Shown here: piece by piece, positions 33,002 to 46,400 of the stretch
Layout of the letters: every line of letters begins with the position of its first letter
How positions within the stretch are numbered: position 1 is the stretch's first letter
From: Telmatactis stephensoni
Lineage: Eukaryota > Cnidaria > Anthozoa > Actiniaria > Isophelliidae
DNA length: 64,000 nucleotides
Direction of reading: 5' to 3'
Assembly: GCA_029948255.1 (NCBI GenBank)
Contig: JALIZF010001611.1
Coordinates: 186,001-250,000, forward strand
Program-made: the position numbers and the translations under genes
Notes under the pieces: generated by a model
Seen by the model: the letters and a program-made list of their open reading frames with translations, nothing else
What the model was told of the DNA's origin: nothing
Databases searched by the model: none

Positions 33002-34014
33002 AGAACTGTGCACGTCCTGTAACTCAACGTAACTCAATCCACGAGTTACCTACGCCATTGGCGGTTGGATTCACTTACGCGTCTAAACGTTCAATTTTAT
33101 TACCCAGTGCTCAAGTATGCCAAAAAGAATCGACCAGTGTGTCTTGTTTTAGGGCCTGCAGAGACATAGAAAAGTTTTGTGCAAATACGTGATTATCTTC
33201 TAGTGTCGTTTCAGTTGTTTTGCTAGCTGACCTAGCTCAAATCGGGCAAATAAAACTTTTTTTAGTTTCTTTTCATTAAAAATTATTTTAATAGCTTTTG
33301 AGAACATGATTCTTCGAACAGGACATTCCGAAATGGTAATTAAGGATCAGAGTATAGGATCAGGGTATGATTGTCCGTTTTATTTCATATGGGTCTGTCT
33401 TTCTTAACTTTATAAGCTGTCATTTATGTCTGTCATCATTATCGGGAACAATTAAGCGATTACTCACCGGAGAAAATAAAAATAGACTATGACGAATTTC
33501 TAGCCTCAAAAGTGGTCACGTTCGATTTATATAGATAAGAAATTTCACATTTAGTAGTTGCTTACGAGAGAGCTTTTGTGCAGCATTTAAGTGACTTTTT
33601 CGAGAGTATGCGGACTCCAACTTAATCTTTGTATATGATTCTTTCCGTCTCTCGGTCCAGTCCTGTCCAATCGGATTTTGGGTCCAGTCCAGCTTTAACA
33701 ATAGGCAATGTCCAGGATGGTTATACTGCTACGTCATCGTTTTGTTTGGAATAAAGTCATCAGGTCTGGCTCCCCGTTGCAGATTCTAGAATATACTTTT
33801 TGTGTGTGTGTCTGTGTGTGTGTTTTTTTACGTACACGTTTGAACGAGCTCTTCTTGTAAGCAAACGTGACTGACGTGACTGACGTGGCTAAATAAAGTA
33901 TCTCTATCTATCTATCTCTCAGTCTAGTTTGTATGTATTAGAAATAAAAATCCTGTTTTCAAGGTTTGTGAAAAATCCGCGTCAGCCCTTCTACCCCGGC
34001 CTAACTTTGATGCT

Positions 34015-34024
34015 TATAAATATT
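34015..34024 (+). promoter_or_regulatory. TATA module, copy 1
   Basis: TATAAATATT preceded by GATGCT and followed by a TCAACTGGTATGATTGAATA block shared with the other three copies. No start codon of a recognisable gene follows, so it may be an orphan promoter. Confidence 0.4.
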
Positions 34025-35452
34025 AGAAGGGATACAGTCAACTGGTATGATTGAATATGTAAGAAAATTCATTGAAAGAACTTTGTTCTTTGTCTCTTAA
34101 TTCTGCATGCGAAGTGATGCAACACTGAGTCTGCTCTGCGTATGTTACTGTTCCGCTTCTGTTTCCGTCACTCGTGAAAATCAGCCCTAATTAGTGCCAA
34201 AAATAATCGTCCTGTGTGGCCAGTTCCGTGCAATTACGATTATCTTCTTAAATGACCGCCCTTGGTGCAATAAAAAATTGACGCTTATGGCAGAGTTAAT
34301 TGAGGGGTCTCCTCTATTAACTCTGCTTAATATGGGAGATGGCCGCTCACGGAAAAAAATAACAATGTACGCTTCATACACTGTATAGATAAGGTTATTA
34401 TGTGAAGATATTGTTTTGCTAGCTGAAATCAGGCAAATAAAAACTTTTCTTTTAGTTTCTTTTTATTAGCTTTCGAGAACTTGATTTAATTGTACTTGGA
34501 TATTGCGAAATGATAGGGAAATTAAGGATAGGATCAGGAAATTTTTGTCCGTTTCAGCCAGAAAGAACGATTAACGGTCTTTCTTACTGAATTTTTAAGC
34601 CGATATCTGTGTCTGTTATCACTATCACAAACATGCAATGAACTCAAGCAATTATTCTTAGATTAGCTAGACAATATCCCTCTAAGTCCTCTGAGTGGTC
34701 GCCAGTTTACCGGAGGCAATAACAATACAATATGACGAATTTCTAGCCCCAAAAGTGGTCACGGTCGCTTGTATAAGAATTTTCATCAGTTGTACAGTAT
34801 TTGAGTGACTTTTGCGGAGTTCGCGGATTTTAACTTTATCTTTACATGATTCTTTCGGATCCTTTCGGACTCCCGGTCCAGATCTGTCCAATCTGATTTT
34901 GGGTCTAGTCCAGTTTTTATAGTGCACGGAATAGGCAGTGTCCAGGCACCGATTGCATGCACGAAAGATGGATAGTTCTATTCGTTGGATAAATCTGTAT
35001 GGTGGATAAAATGATGGGATATGTGTTCCAATAAATGTATCAACTGAATAAGGATTCATCCAGCTGATAGCACTATATATCTTTCGTGCAACCGGGACCA
35101 GTATGATTGTGTTGTAATGGCGTTAAAACCTTATTGTCTGCTACGTGATCGTTTTGCTTGCATTATAAAGGTCGTCAAGTCGGCCTCTGTGGCAGATTCC
35201 AGAATACCGGTGTGTTTGTTTTGTGTGTGTGTGTGTTTTTTCACGTACACGTTTAAACAAGTCAGTCTTGTAAGCTCCTTAGCGTTACGTGGTTAAACAA
35301 AGTATCTATCCATTTATCTATCTCTTCTATCTTGTATGTATCTTTTTCAACTAGATATAAAACTCCTGTTTGTAAAGTTTGTGAAACATCCACTGCAATT
35401 CGCGTCAGCCCTTTTACCGCCCGGCCTAAAATAGACTAAGCTCCTTGGTGCT

Positions 35453-35462
35453 TATAAATATT
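35453..35462 (+). promoter_or_regulatory. TATA module, copy 2
   Basis: TATAAATATT in the same context (GGTGCT before, TCAACTGGTGTGATTGAATA after). Orphan copy. Confidence 0.4.
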
Positions 35463-36612
35463 AGAAAGAAACAGTCAACTGGTGTGATTGAATATGCAAG
35501 AAAATTCACTGAAACTGAACTTTGTTCTTTGTCTCTCCTGGAAGTGATGCAACACTGAGTCTGCTCTGCGTATGTTGCTATTCCGCTTCTGTTTCCGTCG
35601 CTCGTGAAAACCAGCCCTAAGTGTTCAGAACAGTGCCAAAAAAACGTAAATAAAATCGTCCTGTGTGACCAGTTTTAGGGGCTCCGTGCCATAAATAGCT
35701 TATTGTGCAATTACGATTATCTTCTAGTGTTGAATTGAAATAAAAAAATATAGTTTAGGTTATTATAGGAAATATTGTTTTGCTAGCTCTAACCAGGCAA
35801 ATAAAAACTTTTCTTTTAGTTTCTTTTCATAAAAAACACTATATTAGCTTTTGACTTAATTTGACATGATCTGACTTAATGCTTAGACATTCCGAAATGG
35901 TAAGTATCAAGGGTATAGAATACTGACGAATTTCTAGCCCAAAATGTGGTCACGGTCGCTAATATAAGAAATTTTACCAGTGGTTGCTTACGCGAAAGAG
36001 CTTTCTTACGCAGTAAGTGACTTTTTTTGCGGGATTCTACTTCTCTTTTTCGACAATCCGCGGACTCTAACTTTATGTTTACATGATTCTTTCGGACTCT
36101 CGGTCCAGACTAGTCCAATCTGATTTTGGGTCTAGTCCAGTTTTTATAATACACGGAATAGGCAGTGTCCAGGCACCAGTTGCACGAAAGATGGATAGTT
36201 CTATTCGTTGGTTAAACTGATATGTATGGTAGATAAAATGATGGGGAATGTGTTTATTATTATAGTTAATTATTATGTTCCAAGAAATGTATCAACTGCA
36301 TAAGGATTCATCCAACAGATAGCACTATATATCTTTCGTGCAACCGGGACCAGTATAGTTATGTTGTAATGGCGTTAAACCTTATCGTCTGCTACGTGAC
36401 CATATTGCTTGCATTAAAGTCGATCAAGATCAAGCCTGACTCCTTATGGCAGATTCTAGAATATACTTTTTGGAATGTGTTTGTGTCTTGTTTGAATCTT
36501 TTTCAACTCGAAATAAAAATTCTGTTGCAATGTTTCTGAAATAAATATCCCCTTCTTCCAATTAGCGACGCCCTTTTATCCCGGCCAAAAATAGAATAAG
36601 CGGTTGGGTGCT

Positions 36613-36622
36613 TATAAATATT
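36613..36622 (+). promoter_or_regulatory. TATA module, copy 3
   Basis: TATAAATATT after GGTGCT; the downstream block is more diverged (GAGTGGTGTGATCGAGCATG). Confidence 0.35.
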
Positions 36623-37107
36623 CAGCAGAAGGGATACAGCGAGTGGTGTGATCGAGCATGCAAGAAAATTGAAAATTTTATCAGTGCGCGAAGCGCACGC
36701 ATGCATTGAGATTATAATTTCACGAGCAAACCGAAATAAGATATAATAGCGTATTGTCCCTACATGGCTTCCCGCCAAAATTTTGGAGACAAAATCCTCA
36801 GCATATCCTCAGGACTGGCTCGCCGTCGCAGATTCTAGAATATACTTGTTTTTGCGTGTGTTTGTTTTGTATGTGTGTGTCTTTCTTTTCTTTTCTTTCT
36901 TTCTTTCGCTTTTTTACGTACATGCACGTTTAACGAGTTTTTCATGTAAACACTTTAGTACGGTATTACGTGGCTAAATAAGGTATTTATCTATCTCTCA
37001 GTCTAGTTTGTATGTATCTTAAAACTCCTGTTTTCAAGGTTTGTGAAAAATCCAATTAGCGTCAGCCCTTTTATCCCGGCCAAAAATAGACTAAGCGGCT
37101 GGGTGCT

Positions 37108-37117
37108 TATAAATATT
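37108..37117 (+). promoter_or_regulatory. TATA module, copy 4; likely promoter of the mosaic gene
   Basis: TATAAATATT lies about 370 bp upstream of the signal-peptide exon at 37476, in the right orientation. It is the only copy with a gene behind it. Confidence 0.5.
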
Positions 37118-37475
37118 AGAAGGAATAAAGTCAACTGGTATGATTGAATATGCAAGAACTTTGTTAATTGGAACTTGTTGACATAAAGGTAGAGTGATCC
37201 TTGTCAAGGCCAAAACGATTTTTTTTCTTCCCTAGAAACACTAATTAAGAAATACTCCCAGTATACCCTTGTAACGCAAACGAGCTCTCAGCAGTAGCTG
37301 GGCCATCGCTGTTGAAACGAGTTAAGTAGTCAGATCCAAATAAAGACTCGACTAATTAATATATTAAAACGTTCTTGCAACATCCACATACGCGTATATA
37401 TGTCTTATATTTTGTCTACTCAAATCATTAGTTGGAAGGTAAAATTGAAAGACTGACTTTGACGAGGTGGTATCA

Positions 37476-40400
37476 TGTCTAAAATGTACTGGAATTTCTT
37501 TGTTGCAATGTTGATTTACCAGGTAAATGCACTAATATAAAGTTTGGTGTTTTTGTCACATGCCGGATGACAATAAAGTTCACTAGGCGTTAAATCGACG
37601 GAAACAACGGAACTCTTAGGAAATGTGTTGTTCAAATCATGTTAAATCTTTTCAGGACTTATTTAACTACCTTGGAAACCATAAACTAGTTTATGTTTTA
37701 TCTATATATCTTGATAAACTAAAGACAGTAACTGCAAACACTGACGGTCACTGAGAAATTGTCTGATTTTGAGACTCAAATATTATTTTATGGAGTTCCC
37801 GATTTTCCAAGTACGGTGAAATAAAGATTTCTCGTTGAATCCTACTGGAAGTGTGAAAAGTTAATTAAGCAGGTTTTTTTTCCTTTTTTGGTGACTTTGC
37901 AAGAAATCTTGTTTACAGTATATCAATTTATCTGATTTTATTCCTTTCCACAGGTACTGGACATAGAGTCGGCTGATGAAGGTATTCTATGTTATGCCAC
38001 GCTTTTTATGATTTTGATAGTTTCGTTATTAGAATTTCAATCTTTCTTAGCAATTGCGTTTAATAACCAAGTAACTAAACACAGCTAGCCAGCTTACAGC
38101 TTTAGACATTTTGTTAATTATTTTCAGCCACCATGCAGTTTTAGTAGTTTCATTAATTAGCTAAGTTTTGATCAGTTTTGGGACATTCTGAAAAGGATGC
38201 CAGTTTTATTGACATAAGAATTGCCCCACTGTTATAATTACGGGAGATATCAGGCCAATAGCTTTTTAGTTCTGGTTTGTTAGGTTATGTTTGTGGTGTG
38301 AAACAATGTGAAAACTTATTGTAGTTAAAATAACTGTATAGGATTGCTCAAGATGTTCTATTCAAGGCAAGAAACCCCCTCATTGTAGGCATATATCAAT
38401 CCATAGTTAGATATGGTAAAACAGCAAGCATAGAAGAATTTTGTTCAGACTGAAAGATCTTTCTACAGGGTCCCCTATACCCCACTGCAAAATGAAATCA
38501 TGCAAAAATACTTGGTCTTTTCACGTGTCACGTATAATTCAAAAATCTCTTTCACGTTCACAAAAATTCAAAAGTTGCATTCACGTGGACGCAAAAAGAT
38601 TTTAGACCTTAAGTCACGTTTCACGTCAAAGTAAATCAGCCATTTACGTTTCACGCAAAAAGTATAGGGAACCCTGTTGCCTAACTGTATTGAGGTACGT
38701 TAAGGATTGCTAATAAAGTAAAGGTACGATCCCAGCCTCGTAGATCCTGTTAGGGAACGCGCAACTGAATGTAAACTAGCTAAAGTCTACATTTGTAAGA
38801 TTTTCGTTTTGAAAATATTTGCCAGAACGAGAAAGAGTCAGTGCACCTTTCTACGTCCCGAAACTTTCAAGAATTAACTGAAGTTTTTCATTGTATTTTC
38901 ATGTACAAAATTAATACATTTGGTAAGCCATTTTGGTTCCTTTTTAGCTCAGTCCTCAGTTTATCTTCATTGCTCTAAGTATATAAAAACAACCCAGGTT
39001 TTTCCTGTATCATGATCGAACTAAACTAGGAAGATCAAAACAGAATAAATGGATAATTTAAAACTACATAGGGGCACTAAACTACTAATATATGATGGAC
39101 CCCAAATTTCAAATTTCTATTACATTACACCATAACATATAGTCACGGCGTTTCCCGAACGTCCGGAACCAGCATGTAAAAGTTATTAGTCACTTCCAAG
39201 TGGGAAGTTTAATGTTAGACACGTTCAGAAATTTAGCGTGTGTATATAGCTGGTCCTATAGTTGTAATATTCATTCCCTGAAGAAGTCTCCGTTAGAGAC
39301 GAAACGCATCGGAATTAAAAAGAAAGTTTACAACTACACGAGTTCTCCTCTGTGCTGCTAACTAGTCCTAGTTAAAAAAATTATAACAGGATTATAAACA
39401 CCTGTTTGTTAACTGTCTCGCTCCGATTCTTTACAGCTATAATAGACCCATATAAAGAAACGGAGCGAGACAGTTAACAAACAGGTGTTTATAATCCTGT
39501 TATTTGTTGGCTTCTAGAAAGAAATGGTGCAGGTCAAAGAAGAAAAATGAAAAGCGGATGAGAGAAGGAATGAGAAGGGAATGGGTTGAAAGAAGAAAAA
39601 ATGAAGGCTTGGGCAAGGTCAAGAAAAAGTAAAGGGGGAATGGATGGTATCGAAGAGGAAAGAAGAAGAAAGGGGATCGAAGAAGGAGATAAAGTTTCGG
39701 GTTTGCTAGGTATTGGAGAAAGGATCAAGACAGTGCTTGGAGTGACGAGAAGGACAAAAGAGAATGGGAGGGGGGAGTAGTAGGAAAAGGACAGTTCTGG
39801 GACCGGTGCAGCCGGTACAGCACCCCCCCCCCCCCCAACCCCCAGCCCGGTAGGGCTACCTCCCCTCTCTGGGGTATGGGGTACGACCCCTCCCCCTACT
39901 AGCCCGGTAGGGCTACCCCTTTCTGAGGTATGATGAGGTACGACCCCTCCCCCTTGATAGGATTACCCCGGGGTATTTTCCGGAAGGAGTCTATTTTGGG
40001 TATAGGCTTCTATTTTGAGAAACCACTGATTCCATCATACCTATAAATGTCATGGGATAAGAACATGACACTAGTCGAAGAACAACTATGTCCTCAGATG
40101 AGAACACCACAGCGTGGGCCATTGCAGTCAGTACAATTCCTATTTTAGGAGATTTACATGGAGAACAGCGTTGTTGGAAAAAAGGAGAATCTCCAGTCCC
40201 AGAATACCTATATTTTGACGTATTGTTACAAGCAAACGAAGAGCACACAGAAAACCCAATCATTCATCAAGTCGCTTATCAGATACGACGTCGCGTCGAG
40301 TGGATTCTTCAACAAAGAAATTATCGAAAGTCACCAGACATATCAGACATTTTATCTCATTTGTGTAGTCCACAGTTTTTTGACTGGATGGCCAAATGTT

Positions 40401-43400
40401 TTTGGGACGGAAAAGACAAAGTCGACGAAGGCATATCTTTCGGGTGTGCTCCCATTTATTGTCATGATGTACAAGACAAAGCAGATTGGTTGGAGGAGTG
40501 TCCTCAGAACCCACAATGTATAGATCGTAGTGTAGGTGATTACTGTTCGTATGGATACTACAACTGCGACTGGTGTGGATGGCACAACAGTCAAATATGT
40601 CTGAAATGTTTTGATCGACTGGTCAACAACCACCCACCCCCACCAGAGTCTCTACAAGACGAAGTCCGTCGGATTCATGAACTAATAGAACAGGGAGAAA
40701 TAAATATGACTCTGTACCTACCCGAACTAGCTAAAAGGGCTGCACTTGGACACCAAAAAAGTTGTGAGCAAGGCGATCGACTTTTTATTATGAAATATGG
40801 GCATCATCCAGAATTACCAGCTTGGGAATCCTTTGATGTAAAAATATTAAAATTTCCTGAAAAATATACATGTCGACCTTTTTGTTGTCCTTCGAACTAG
40901 TATGAATTTGTACATTGATATGTTGTAATATAATAAAAACGTTTTAAAGAAAAACGTGTGTTCTCCTTTTTATTTTTTATTTTTGTCTTCATCCTAGCAA
41001 CAAGTTACTTACCAAAGCTATCGACTATCTTAAAACAAAACAAAAACAAAAACAAAAACAAAAAAACAAGACACCAGTAAATGTTTGAATATGATTTTAT
41101 TTTCTTTCTTTTTTTAGTTACAATTAATACAAGAGTTAAATACTACTTAATATTTTTCCCAACCGGGTATGGACTGAATCATGGCTCTTATTCGTTGTGA
41201 GCGTCTTGGAGGTTGGAACACCTGTCCTCTATACTTATGTTCATCTTGATAACGTATCCACCTGGGATCAGCTTGGGGTTTTTCTTTAGTGGATGGAGGC
41301 GTGAGAGGAAACTCTACACTCGATAGAGTGATGGGAGTGGAAGTAGAGGGTTGGTCTACTTTTAATGGAGTCGACGGTATCTCCTCTGTACCCTGTGGAC
41401 CACTAGATTTAAAAGGTGTTCTGACTTTGGATGTCAGACGTTCTAGGAATGAGGGTGTTTTAGGTGTTGCCATGCCAACACCACTGTCACTGGTCACACT
41501 TGTAGAAGAGACGTTTTTCGGAGTCGTCACGTTAGCCGGAGGCTGACTCTGGTCGACCAATGTTGATACGGTTGAAATGGGTTCCTGTCTCGGTATCGTT
41601 GGACCGGTATTGGAGAGTTGTTGTTGTAGAGCAAGGTAATGATTAAACAGTGGACCATATTCTTTGATTTTCACCTCTGGAGGTAGGGTGGGGTCTTTCA
41701 AAATGGCGTCCATCTGTTCTTCTAGTTCCTGCATGGCTTTCAGTTGGGGTGACTGTAAGTACCCTTGACGCTCAAAAAAGTTAGCGATGGTCTTTACGGC
41801 ATCTGTTTGACCTCCAGTCTGCGATGGGTGAGCATCATTTGGAAGAACGTTGGTACGCAGTCGACACCCCTCTGGGGTGTTGGGTTTGAGATCGACGAAC
41901 AGGTAGCCGTAAGGCCGCTGAACTGCATCTTCATACTTTGACAGAAGAACTTCTCTGTCTTTCCAGGGTACATCTGTTTTCCCAAGTCATCATTTGTAGC
42001 TTTGTCTCTTGGATTTTTGAATAAGATAAGGTATGCAGCGTTCAGACTCAGAGTGCGCATGATTTTTCCTTGAAAATATAGATTCTGCGTAAGAAAAATC
42101 ACACTGAGGTTTCGATGATGAGATCCTTTGGTAAATAAGTTCATAATTCTCTTGTCGTTGGACGTCTCTGTCATTTGATCATCAATCACCATACAGTTGT
42201 TGATCTTAGGGTCAAAGTACGCAGTCCTTCATCTAGGTCTAGTGGGATACCTTTAACAAACTCGATCCCAGGGACCGTTTTGAGCATCCGGTCGTAGGCC
42301 GGTTGCCATTGAGAGTAACTCCATACAATACGTTGAGGTGGAGGTTGGATGACTTGGTTGGCATGTTCCAGTAGGTTTTGAACCCAGACCGTTTTCCCAG
42401 AGCCGGTCATTCCAGCCACTAAGGCTGTGAATGGGTGGAGTAATTGAAACCGGTCACATTTGGTTTCCACTTGAGGTTTTGTCTGAGGGTAGGGAGTAAA
42501 CCGCTGACCAACTTTTGTGCATTTTTCTTGACCTAGCCAATACTGTCGCTGTGAATTGTCCAGCTTATGAGTTCGACTCAAATGAGTGTGTAAATTTTGT
42601 TGCGGCTTGCCGCATATAGGACACATCCGCACCATTCCGCGTCTTGTACTGAATGAAACCAATTTTAGAAATATGTGTTATTTATGGTCTATATGGATTG
42701 TTATTTTCTACATTAGATAAGATCTATTAGATTCTACATTAGATTAGATTAGATTAGATTCTACATTAGATTAGATTAGATTAGATTAGATCTATACTAG
42801 TTTAGATTCTACATTAGATTAGATTAGATTCTACATTAGATTAGATTAGATTAGATTAGATCTATACTAGTTTAGATTCTACATTAGATTAGATTAGATT
42901 AGATTAGATCTATACTAGTTTAGATTCTACATTACATTAGATTAGATTAGATCTATTAGATTCTAATTAGATTAGATTCTACATTAGATTAGATTAGATT
43001 AGATTAGATTCTAATTAGATTAGATTCTACATTAGATTAGATTAGATTAGATTAGATCTATACTAGATTAGATTCTACATTACATTAGATTAGATTAGAT
43101 CTATACTAGTTTAGATTCTACATTAGATTAGATTAGATTAGATCTATTAGATTCTAATTAGATTAGATTCTACATTACATTAGATTAGATTAGATTAGAT
43201 CTATTAGATTCTAATTAGTTTAGATTCTACATTACATTAGATTAGATTAGATTAGATCTATTAGATTCTAATTAGATTAGATTCTACATTAGATTAGATT
43301 AGATTAGATTAGATCTATACTAGTTTAGATTCTACATTAGATTAGATTAGATTAGATTAGATCTATACTAGTTTAGATTCTACATTAGATTAGATTAGAT

Positions 43401-46400
43401 TAGATTAGATCTATACTAGTTTAGATTCTACATTAGATTAGATTAGATCTATTAGATTCTAATTAGTTTAGATTCTACATTAGATTAGATTAGATTAGAT
43501 TAGATTCTAGTTAGATTCTAGTATTCTAGCTAGATTCTAGTATTCTAGTCTAGATTATCATAATAGATAAATTATAGTGTTTTTCCCTCATTATTTCATT
43601 TGGAGCAAACGTCCGTACAGACAACATGAGTCGTTTGATCCGTGACCATTTTGGGTATTTGTATCACTTAACCAATTGTCCTCATCATCAGAGAACGCTT
43701 TTACTGGCCACCGCTAGTCCAGAACAGGTTCATGCCATTTGTGAAGTTTGCTCGAATTTATCCAAAGGCACTATACCAGTGTCACAAGTGCAAAAAGAAA
43801 GACTGAGAAAGCATGTGGACGACATACGGAAATTAGCCGACCCATCCGTTCCTTTCAAAACCAAGAAACAAACTCTAGCGCAACGGGGTGGTGGTTTTGT
43901 GTCCGATATCATGTCACCTCTGGTGTCGGCTCTGAAGTTGTTTTTGTTTTAAATATTCCTGTCCATAAAGAAGAAGCTCATTTCGACGTTGATCATTTGA
44001 GGAAGCAACATGAAAAGAGCACGGAGCGAGTCCACTGATTCTGAAGACAGTATTGCTTCTTACACCGAAGAGGCCACTTTTGACGGTGATGATATTGAAA
44101 AGGTTTTGCAGAAACTCTCCCAGAGTATCCCCGAAGAAAAGGCGCTCGCATTTCTTCATACCCTGTCAGCTTCGAAAAGTATTTTATACTGGAACTCCCA
44201 TGAGGAGATGATGTATCATGAGCGAAGAATTCCTGTCACCAGCATTGCAGAGCTCATTGAGTATGTCATGTTACCTTACAATTTGGATGTTAAAGTACCT
44301 CGTGGGTTGAAAACGTTCACTCAAGGATTATCAGAGATTGGTATTGACAAGAAACTGATCCGTAACAAAAGGGTTCTGGCAGATTTGGTTGCCAGGCAAC
44401 CGGAAGAGGACGAGACAGATAGCGAAACTAGTGACCAAACCTCTGAAAGAGAAACTTCAGAGTCGGACAGTGAGAGTGTTAGTGAAAGCTTAGAGTCACA
44501 GGAGCATTCAGAACCGGAAAGTTCAGAATCAGACGATGAACCCCTAGAGTGTCACGTCTGCCGTGACTTCAAATCGTTCTATTCCATACCTGTAGTGCAA
44601 TGCCCCAGATGTCTGTGGCGCGAAGGTTACTATTGTCGTGACGACCAACTGGTTGAATGCGATATTTGCTCACACGTCTTTGCCGTAGATGATCATACCA
44701 CGAAAGTCAAGTTTTGTCGTTGTCGAGACTGTGATGCAGTCCATCAATTGTCGTTGAAATCCAAGAAATTAAAACTCATGGATGATCATGATGACAATCA
44801 AGAAGAATCCGAAAGCGAATTGTAACATCCCGAACGTGAATAAATGAGGACTTTTGACACTAAATTTGTGTGTGGTTTGTCTGACTACCTTTCAAGATCT
44901 GAATTTACATGTGTTGAAACCGTTCAGAGTGATTTATTTATCTCTTTATGATCTCATGTATAAACTGTTCTCCCACTGACTTTACGAGTCACAAACCCAA
45001 AGGCGATCGTACGGAAAGGTTAAAACTGAGTGGTTGGAGAACTGAAATAATCATGGGTGATGTTAGGATCAACTTTTCATGCAAGTCACCTCAACCTGAC
45101 TGGTTCAAAGAACTCACATTTAAAGTGGGACCGCAAAACGGTGTTTCGTCAGGTCGTGGACAGTTCGGTGGTGTACCCTTAAAAGAGCAAATGCGTCGAA
45201 GGAAATTGACGGGACTACAGCAACAACAAGAAGAAATCAACAAAATTTAATCATGTATACCTCTTGAGACAATTGTGTAAACAATGAACGAGCCTTAAGT
45301 AAACAAATGAGGCAGAACGTTTGGTGAAATTTGCATACGTTCTAGACATAAAACTTGTCACATAACAAACTAGTGACTCAAAATAAAGTGTAAATGATAT
45401 GAGATCCTGACACTTACGTATTTTAAATCTATAATTTTGATTGTAATATTTACCCTTGGAATGAATTGAATAAATGACTCTGGAACTTCCAATTCTAGTT
45501 TCAAATTCTTGTACGAACTATAAACACGAGTTTAAAACAATAGATTACAGGTGACCGTTTCTAAAACAATAGCCGTCACGCACATAGGTTTAGAAAATCT
45601 AAAAATATGATTCTTTGTGGCCACTTTAGCTACTTCTTTTATTGGATACCATTTAAGAATTAGAAGAAAATATTAATATGATACGATTTACGAATTAGGA
45701 GGATTCAAAAGAGAGGAAAATTGCTTGACCGGCTGGTGATTATTACACCACCAATGACGTCATCGACTCCGTAATCGCTGTACCGGAAACTCGCTGCGCT
45801 CGTACCCCATTCATACCCCGTTGTACCACCCTCGTACCCCATCATACCTCAGAAAGGGGTAGTCCTACCAGGCTCGAGGGGGGAGGGGTCGTACCTCATC
45901 ATACCTCAGAAAGGGGTAGCCCTACCGGGCTAGTAGGGGGAGGGGTCGTACCCCATACCCCAGAGAGGGGAGGTAGCCCTACCGGGCTGGGGGTTGGGGG
46001 GGGGGGGGGGGGGGGTGCTGTACCGGCTGCACCGGTCCCAGAACTGTCCTTTTCCTACTACTGGGGGGGGGGGGGGGGGAGGCCAGGGATTGAAGTAAAA
46101 TGCCAACGTAGGACGAGGAGGGGATTCAGTTAAGGTGTCAACAAACTTTCTATGAAACGCAGATTGCAACGAGATTTTGTCCAGTCAACTCAACTTCACG
46201 GCCACTTCCTCAAGACTCCCTACAACAGATTTTGGACCACATCAAGCTGGACTCCACAACACGCATGCTTGGTGTGCAGCTGAAGCTACCGCTGACCAGC
46301 ACCTAGTCGCAGACTTGGGGGCAGTAATGATGATCAAAGCAATTGCAATTCAAGGAAATCCGAACAGAGACGAGTTTCTAAAAAGCTATAGTTTATCATA

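Larger units (their letters stand above)
33480..37190 (+). repeat. Diverged tandem amplification of a promoter-bearing segment
   Basis: The modules recur in the same order: GACGAATTTCTAGCC, a TCGGTCCAG..GTCCAATC block, CAGATTCTAGAATATACTT, a TG-rich run with ACGTACACGTTT, GCTTATAAATATT, and TGATTGAATATGCAAG. Starts are near 33490, 34730, 35925 and 36800 (last two shortened). The last copy leads into exon 1 of the secreted mosaic gene at 37476, so the unit is probably that gene's upstream region. Confidence 0.7.
39776..46062. mobile_element. Compact Maverick/adintovirus-like element
   Basis: It begins AGTAGTAGGAAAAGGACAGT and ends with the complement, so the ends read AG...CT as in Mavericks. 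Terminal inverted repeats run 39776-39954 and 45879-46062, near-identical apart from G/C-run length. GGGGGG flanks both ends (39770-39775, 46063-46068), compatible with a 6-bp target duplication, though both lie in G-runs. It encodes a 270-aa protein (+), a packaging ATPase (-, frame-broken), and 108-, 271- and 100-aa frames (+). No polymerase B, integrase, protease or capsid gene is visible, so at 6.3 kb it is probably an internally deleted or dependent form of usual 15-20-kb elements. It is an old endogenous virus-like copy. Confidence 0.78.

Noticed and set aside
39770..46068. Firm proof of a 6-bp target duplication for the Maverick-like element
   Set aside because: GGGGGG occurs at both edges, but each lies in a longer G-rich run, so the exact duplication length cannot be established from this copy. 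It is reported only as compatible.
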